From NCBI GenBank assembly GCA_022316685.1, contig JAKJHU010000036.1:6428036-6492035 (forward strand): a stretch of DNA of 64,000 nt. Reading direction: 5' to 3'. This document shows, in pieces, positions 57,051 to 64,000 of the stretch (its first letter is position 1; each line of letters starts with the position of its first letter). The translations under genes were made by a program, and so were the position numbers. Source of the DNA: Progne subis subis. Taxonomy: Eukaryota > Chordata > Aves > Passeriformes > Hirundinidae. Under the pieces are notes generated by a model. It saw nothing but the letters and a program-made list of their open reading frames with translations. It searched no databases and was not told where the DNA came from.

Positions 57051-60000
57051 TGTTCTTTCAGAAATTTGCAATTGTCTAAAAGCAGATAATGTGAATACCA
57101 GACAGGAAATGGAGGTTTTCACTGAACACCTGACATGCTTCTTTTGAAATAATTCATTCTAAGTGGTGGTTAGTTTTTAAAAAACCCAATTATCTATGGA
57201 AAGAACATCCCAACTTCATGGACAAGAGTCCACCTGAAGCAAAAAGATGTGTTGGACCTGTGAAAGGATCTTTTTAGGTTAGAGATGGACAAAACTTGTT
57301 TTATCTCTCTGAAACATCATTAGAGCTCATGCCTGTTGCACCCTTATCCATTGTCTTTCTGATTAAAAAAACTCCCAGCAGCTAGATTCATTTTCTTCTT
57401 GAAACTTTCAATTATATATTATTGATTGGTTTAGGACAAGAATTGCTGTTAAGATTTTTTTAGTATTTTTAGTATCATCTGCAATGCAGTCCTTCATTGT
57501 ATCTTTTTCATGTGTTCCTTGTTCACCCTTGGGTAAATTTAACTTGAAATAATCCTTTTTTTTTTTTTTTTTTTTTTTTGCCATGTGTGTGGTATTATGA
57601 TAGTTTCAAAGTTTATGGTCAACATGAAACTCAGAAAAGATTCACCTAGATAATAGATTTTAAAATAAGGTTTTGTACAAATATATAGAAAAATATGCAA
57701 CTGAATTATAAAGAAAACAATGGGGCCAATAACTGCTTACGGAAAACTGACAAAATTTCTGCTTGCTTTTAGAATCTAATCTAAAGCTTTAATGTTGAAA
57801 TTATCAGAAATCCTTTCCTGGTTTGATGGATTGACATATTTCCTAGTGAACGCTTAGCAAACTATACTAACAGGAAATATCAATTCAAACTGTCAAATAC
57901 AAGAGATCAGACAAGATTCTTTAAAACTTCTTAGCAAAGGTGATGCATTATTGAAACCTGACTATGACAGAATTTTTCTCTTTAAAAAGAACTGTATACA
58001 AAGTGACCTAAAAGACTGTGTTGAGAGCACTCCATACATATCAGAAATTGAGGAATAAAGACAAGAACTTGTTTTCTCTTCTTATACCTCTGATACAGTA
58101 CCAAAATTAATAAGAAGTTGTATAAGATGCAATACTGGTTTCCTAATGAAACTTAAAATGGGATAACAACACTGAGAAATATAAAACCAGGAGAAACCTC
58201 ATCCAGCTGCATTCTGTTGCATGCCTCTTCTAATCAATTGAACGTCAGGTCCATGTTGAGTTTTCCTCTTTTCAACAAACCTGTTGAGTTTTCTCCTATT
58301 GTGTTGGTAAGGCTGTCCTCTTAATCCTCTTTTTTTGTTGTTGTTTTTATTTTTAAATTTTGCTTTAATATTTTTATGCATGCATATTTTTATACAGTGC
58401 ATGCATATATATTTCCAACATTCTTTTTTTTTTACTAATATTTACTTTCATGCCTACAAACATCTATTATATCCCTTTCAGCTTTTATTTTCCTAAGTTA
58501 AATCTAAAAACTCTATTTTCCATTAATGGTTCATTTTTCTGTGTCCTTCACCACAGCTGTGAATTCGATGTTAACTTTTTCTGACTTATATCTTCATTCT
58601 TGAGGAAATATGCCAGCTGAGGTCTTGCACAAAGACATTATTACTTATCCATTTCTCATGGCGATGCTACTCAGCACATCCAAAAATTAGAAGGTTCTTT
58701 TTCCCTTTCATATTTTATTGTTGGCTCTTAAACATCCTATGATACACTAATGTAGGTATTTTGTGTTTCTCTTTTGACATTTTAAGAATCCCTAGTTTAT
58801 AATAGTAATAAATGCTTAATAAACCCCTAAGTTACTTAGTGCAATAGAATTTATCAAATATAAGATACATATGAGAGAATTGAGAGAAAAAACATCTGCA
58901 ATTAACCTACAGAACAAAAAAATACCTTACAATATTAATTGCTGATATTTTTTCTATATTTTCTGGGATTTTTTAATTGATAGATTGATAGATACTTCAC
59001 TTTTCTCCTTTCACCATTCCAAGCTTTTGAAATACTTTGATATTAAAGAAAATAGATTACCTCTATAATTTGACCACTGAAAGCCCTAGTGACAAAGAGT
59101 GAATCACCACTGCAGATTTCACAAAAAGTTTAAATTGTGTCGTTAACTGGAATACAGAAACTGCTTCAGGTAGGAGGAGGGGGATGGACAGGAGGGAACA
59201 CAAGAATGTCTTGGTTCTGTTCCATTTTCTAGTCTTGATATATATGTTAGATGCAGAATAATGATTCACAGAAATTTAATCCCTTTAAAAATAGAATGCA
59301 GGGCTTAAAGTGTGAAGATATGGACTGCGAAAATAAAATTTGAGGTCACTAAGCCATAAACCTACGTAAAATTGAACAATAGAGAGTTCATCACCCCAAA
59401 AGCCTAAATAAAACATCCACAATAAGAAGGGACTAACAGTCTTCAGGATTATGAATTTTTCAACAAATATTTCAGGTAGTAGGTTATCCTGTTTGCCTGT
59501 AATTTAAATAGCTTTTTTCTGAGATATTGGTTCTTTTTTTTGTGTGTCTATTTTTGCTATTTGTAAAAAAGTCTAAATGTAATCTATAGGATAAAGCAAG
59601 TTTTTCACCCTTGGAAAAATAACAAATGTATTGACCTGGCTGCATTAAAGATTAATGGAGAGTATAGGGCTAGAGAATCCTTTGTGCTTCAGATAAACTA
59701 AAAATACAGTCAGCACTGCTTATTGGAGGCCTGTTATTCTGTAGTTCTGGTTTTGTAAACATGGGGAAAAAATAACTTGACTTCGAGACTTGATTTATTC
59801 TGGCATAAAAAAGCTTAATCTGGTTACTGATGGGCTTTACTTTAATTTCTTTAATCAGGAGTCCCTGATCTGAATGACATTGTTGCTTAACATAATTGAC
59901 ATTATGTTTGCCTTAAAGCATTAGAATCACTGATAAAGATGACTTGTGTAACTCATTTGTTCTGTCAGTTTAACTTATTCTACAAGCTGCCATGTATTCT

Positions 60001-63000
60001 TATTTTTCACTTCTATCCACATTTTAAGTAGAAGTTAGTGAAAAGTTCATTATATGAGCAAAAAAAAAAAAAAAAAATTACAGACAGAACATTTTTGATT
60101 TTTTTTTTCCATTCCACATTGGCTGATGTACAAAGAAAGCTGAAATTTTGTGAAGCTCAGAGTTCTAAGCTGTGAGGTTTTTGGAGATGAAAATATGAAG
60201 TTTTGTATTTCCGCTTCAGAATCTGTTGCTGTTGTACACCACCTACAAACTTAATACATTTTCTTTTGGGAAATAAGAATTTTAGGCTTTTCTGACATCT
60301 GACACTTGAATTGCAATACGCTCTTTACAATTCAGTACTATTTGTGCTGCAGTGACAAATCTTATTCCCTTCATTAAAACCATAGAATATGTGATCACCT
60401 TAAAATACTTGAGCAGGAGTTGGGGGGGGAAAAAAAAAAAAAAGTGTTCAAAGGCTCTACATTAATCTATTCAAAATGTTAGCTGAAGGTTCCCATTGTC
60501 TTCTATCACTTATGCCTCCTTTTCTCCTACCAATAATTCCCTCTGATTTTCATCTGAGAGATGTAATGTATAATATAACCTTGTCAAGAATAAGCAAGCT
60601 GTTACAACTAAAGGTAAGGAAGGTGTCTCCACATGCTCAACTACCTTTATAAATTTATCTCTAGGACAGTAAGGGAAATAGGTAACCAACTGGTCAGTGG
60701 TTGTTAAAAATAATGCCCAGTATTTTAAAATATCACATCTATCAGGCTACTACTGTATAACTGCATGATTGCCATGGTGCAATGCAAAGTTAAAATAAAA
60801 AACAGTCAAAAATATTTACATATGTACATGCACAAAGCATTCTGCAGAGTGGGAGACAGTGAGCCTTTCAAGTAGACGCAAAACATTTAATAGAAATTTT
60901 TAATAGAATCCGGGAGAATGTCAGAAACAGCCTGTAAAAATGCAAAGATATTTATGTCAATATATATTTTCTTTCTTTTGAAGTTATAGCCTTCCACCAT
61001 TACCCAGAAAGACTGGATTGCTTTTGTTCATCAAGCTCCTAATCTGAGTGCATAAAAAACCTCAAACAATAAAACAAACAAAAACCCCAGAAAATAATCA
61101 CATAGTATGTTCTACAAACAATGATAGTGAAATGACTGAAAACACTTGGCAGACAACGTCAAGACACTTAAGTATTCCAACTAAATGCAGAAGAAGAAAT
61201 TTGTCTAAAAGTGTTCTGAGTTTCCAAGATTTTACTTAACCCTTGTCATTTTATGTCTCTGAATAACAGCACTGCCTTTACCACTTACTTATTTTTGCAC
61301 TGCTCATTTGAATACACATTTCATAGGAAATAGCTTTTGAAGTTTCATAAATAATTCTCTTTGCAGTGACATTCTGCATCTTTTTCACCAACAAATAGGA
61401 AAGCTTAGCTGGTTCTAAAACTGATTAAGATAACGTTAGGTAAGATGAGGTAAGGTAAGGTAAAGTACAGGATGTAAAGCTAAAAAGCTGAATTTTGGTA
61501 AGGTTGCAGTCATAATACTATTTTAAAACACTGAAATGAAAAAAAGAAACATCATTGGAAAAGAAAAAATCTCAAACACTCCACATTTCATGTTCAGGAT
61601 TCAGTATTCCTAAAAGACAAATTTTAAATTTTGTATGTTTAAATACTGATTGAGGTAGAGGTTATTTTATACCTCTTCTAAACTCCTTCACAGATAAAGC
61701 TGGGGTTCAAAATGATACTCTTTCTAAAGGTATGATCACTGTATACATAGAAGCCATCTAGGAGGCTTATGTTATCCATCTTCCTTGCTTGAATGTTTTG
61801 TTGGTAGACTCAAAAGATTCACAGGAATCTAATTATCTGTTCTCAAACTGTGGTCAGCAATAAGTAACCATGTTATTTCCTGCCTTTCCCATAAAAACCA
61901 TATAAAATCTGAATTGTAGCAATGAAGTGATGTTGAAAGGTTAGTTAGGAACTATAAAAATTTGGAATGTTGACAGGAGCTTATTAATTGAGAGATTCCA
62001 GTTTGTATAACCACTACAGTCCTAGTCTTTAGTACTTAGACGAAGCAGCAGAAATTAGCAGTAAATACATGAAAGTTCTACCCTCTTCTTTAGCTTTAAC
62101 TAAAGTGTCTTCTGTAAAAGAAAGGAAATCTATTAGGATAAGTAGATGATCATCAACATCCCAAAACAGAATCAAAGTACCAAGCCATATCTATATGACA
62201 CATGCATCAAAGGTCTAGGTGGGTTTTGTTACATCCCATTTAAGCAAAAAACACCCCAAAGTTAGGAAAGAAGAAGTTCTAAAAGACAGAAAAAGTCTTT
62301 AAGATCTTAGAAATACACATACGTTAAAAATTTTCTAAACTTTATGTTTTAACTGATTAGTTAAATATATGTAACTTTTGTGACTTATTTCATATTTAAA
62401 GAAGTTTGAATATGATGTAAATTCTGGAGATGCAGATGTCAGAAGAGAAAAAAAATAAGCTTTCACATTTATGCAGTATTTAATAAAAAACCCAAAAGAT
62501 ACTTCATTAGTCATGACATCAATAAATGTGTGATTTAACTTTGATATTTATACTGCTAAGCTGGCAAAATGGTAGGACTTTATTTGCTACTGCAAGTTAG
62601 AGATTGCTTCAGGATCTCTGGCCTCATGAAATAGAGATGTAGCTAAATTGCTTTGACAGCAAAAGGATAAAATCTTTGGATATGACTACAGTAAAAGCTT
62701 TACTAATGGTAGACAAAACTGAACTCCAGCTCTTCTCAAAAAAAAACCCCTGGTTCAATGCCATGTACCTTTAAATCTGTTGTGCTTCAGTAAATTTAAT
62801 TGCAGTTTTCACATAGGCTTGCAAGTTTATTTCGAAAAAAGTTAATCATGTGCAACTATAAAAGCAACTATCAAACAAATGCAGTAGACAGGAGAGAATT
62901 ATACACTTCCTCAAAAAGAAAGTGCTTGGGAAAATATCTCTATCAAAGGATTTTCAATTATTAATCTATAGATAATTTTATAATTGAGCAGCATACATCA

Positions 63001-64000
63001 GCTTTATTTACTTTTACCATCTATAACAACTATATTTTCTCTTTGTATTGAGTCCCAGATTTTTTTGTGCATTTCCATAATCCGTGGTCTAAGGATGAGA
63101 AATAAGGTGTAGCCACGCAATGTCATAAAAATAATAGTTCATGTGTGAATTCCATGTTTAAATTAAACAAACAAACAAACATTTAAAAAACCCTGTAAAA
63201 ATTTAAAGCTAAAACAAAAACAACTAAAGAAATTTCTAGTGTGAGAGGGCTTGTACTAGCATCTTGTGCCTCAGCATCATAAAGATTCCAGTACAGATAA
63301 GCTTAGGGTTCAACTTTCATTCTGTTCAAATAGAAAAGAAAGACAAGCCACAAAATTTTATTGAGGAAAATGAGGTTTTCAGCTGAATTATTTGAGTTTT
63401 ACAATTTGTATAGAGAATATGTACAGAAAAAAAAGGTTATTTGTGGATAATTAATTTAAATATTAGGTCTTATGTTTCTGGATGAAAAGGCTGAGGTTTT
63501 AATTTTAATAAAACAAAATGAAAAAATCCTAGCATTTAAATAAGATTAAAATTTTTCACTGTAAAACTGGCTCAAGGCTCACTGCAAATTATTTTTTTAC
63601 AGTTCTACAATTCACTGTGCAAGAAGGACATGAAAATGAGAGCACAGATATGGCTAATAATCTTCTCAAAATCTTGGACTCAGGATGGTTATTTATTTGA
63701 AATCTTTCCTGTTTTTACAGGCCCTCAAATAGGATGACTAATGGAACAGATAAAGACAAAATATATCCCAAAAGCCAAACTCTACATTCCTTTCTCTCTA
63801 CTTACAATAAAGGCCATAAATTTGGATTTTAAATCAAGATACTAGTGAATAAAAATACAATGTACAAGTCTACAAAATGTTTTGAAACATTTAAATGGAA
63901 TATTTGCACTTCAGTGTTTGAAGTCATTGCAAAGACATTTTCACTTAAATTATTTAAGCAGAATGGGAATAAAGAAACTGAAGTAATTACAAATGTTGGC
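57051..64000. other. Seven kilobases of unique AT-rich DNA without genes
   Basis: No gene or named transposon seen. Contents: a 24-base T run at 57556-57579, repeated ATGCATGCAT motifs at 58376-58410, an A run at 60061-60077, G8 followed by an A run at 60422-60443, short GGTAA repeats at 61437-61465, and a (CAAA)n array at 63164-63181. Frames are at most 68 codons. Confidence 0.5.
57556..57579 (+). repeat. 24-base poly(T) run
   Basis: Uninterrupted T run with no recognisable retrocopy beside it. Confidence 0.9.

Noticed and set aside
1..64000. CRISPR arrays, operons, tRNA or rRNA genes
   Set aside because: No spaced repeats, no clustered coding frames and no tRNA or rRNA signatures. The only tRNA-like sequence is the retroviral primer binding site. 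The composition and repeats are those of a vertebrate nuclear genome.

Overview
This window looks like nuclear DNA from a bird, mostly gene desert or intron. It is AT-rich, no reading frame resembles a host gene, and I saw no exon-like coding block. Three clear fragments and one doubtful tip are CR1 LINEs. The 3' ends of two of them carry the avian CR1 signature (a 'ttccaacc' box followed by an 'attctatgattctatg'-like repeat). There is also a dense set of endogenous retrovirus (ERV) LTRs with avian features. The many ERV-K-like LTRs would suit a songbird or another ERV-rich lineage, but the sequence alone does not prove that.

The best supported structure is an almost complete, internally deleted class II (ERV-K/betaretrovirus-like) provirus on the minus strand at 9271-12537. 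It has two LTRs (354 and 369 bp), a perfect 6-bp target duplication (GAGAAT), and a primer binding site matching tRNA-Lys(CTT). Its gag is frameshifted. The end of gag runs directly into the C-terminal domain of integrase, so protease, reverse transcriptase, most of integrase and env are gone. Related LTRs in the same orientation lie at 8206-8556 and 28574-28977.

Other LTRs were bounded by their target duplications: 740-1128 (+, TCTCTG), 25480-26163 (-, AGGCAT), 28574-28977 (-, GGGTGG) and 29047-29691 (-, GTTTGG). LTRs without a clean duplication are at about 14147-14527 (-), 36845-37168 (+), 51571-51746 (+) and 53924-54282 (-). A nested pair at 56377-57050 has a plus-strand LTR-like insert inside an older minus-strand LTR. 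Eight of the twelve LTR insertions or proviruses lie on the minus strand.

Layout: 1-140 is a GC/CpG-rich fragment cut by the window edge; 740-1134 a solo LTR; 1.1-8.2 kb unique AT-rich DNA; 8.2-12.5 kb the ERV-K cluster; 14.1-14.5 kb an LTR; 14.5-25.5 kb unique DNA; 25.5-29.7 kb three solo LTRs; 29.7-36.8 kb unique DNA; 36.8-41.2 kb an LTR, two CR1 fragments and a GC-rich unclassified segment; 41.3-49.7 kb unique DNA; 49.7-50.3 kb a CR1; 51.6, 53.9 and 56.4-57.1 kb LTRs; 57.1-64 kb unique DNA. The unique DNA holds many homopolymers, (CAAA)n, (TA)n and several strong short inverted repeats. No host gene, rRNA, tRNA or CRISPR was seen. Family assignments of LTRs and CR1 rest on structure and on memory of avian repeats, not on a database search.
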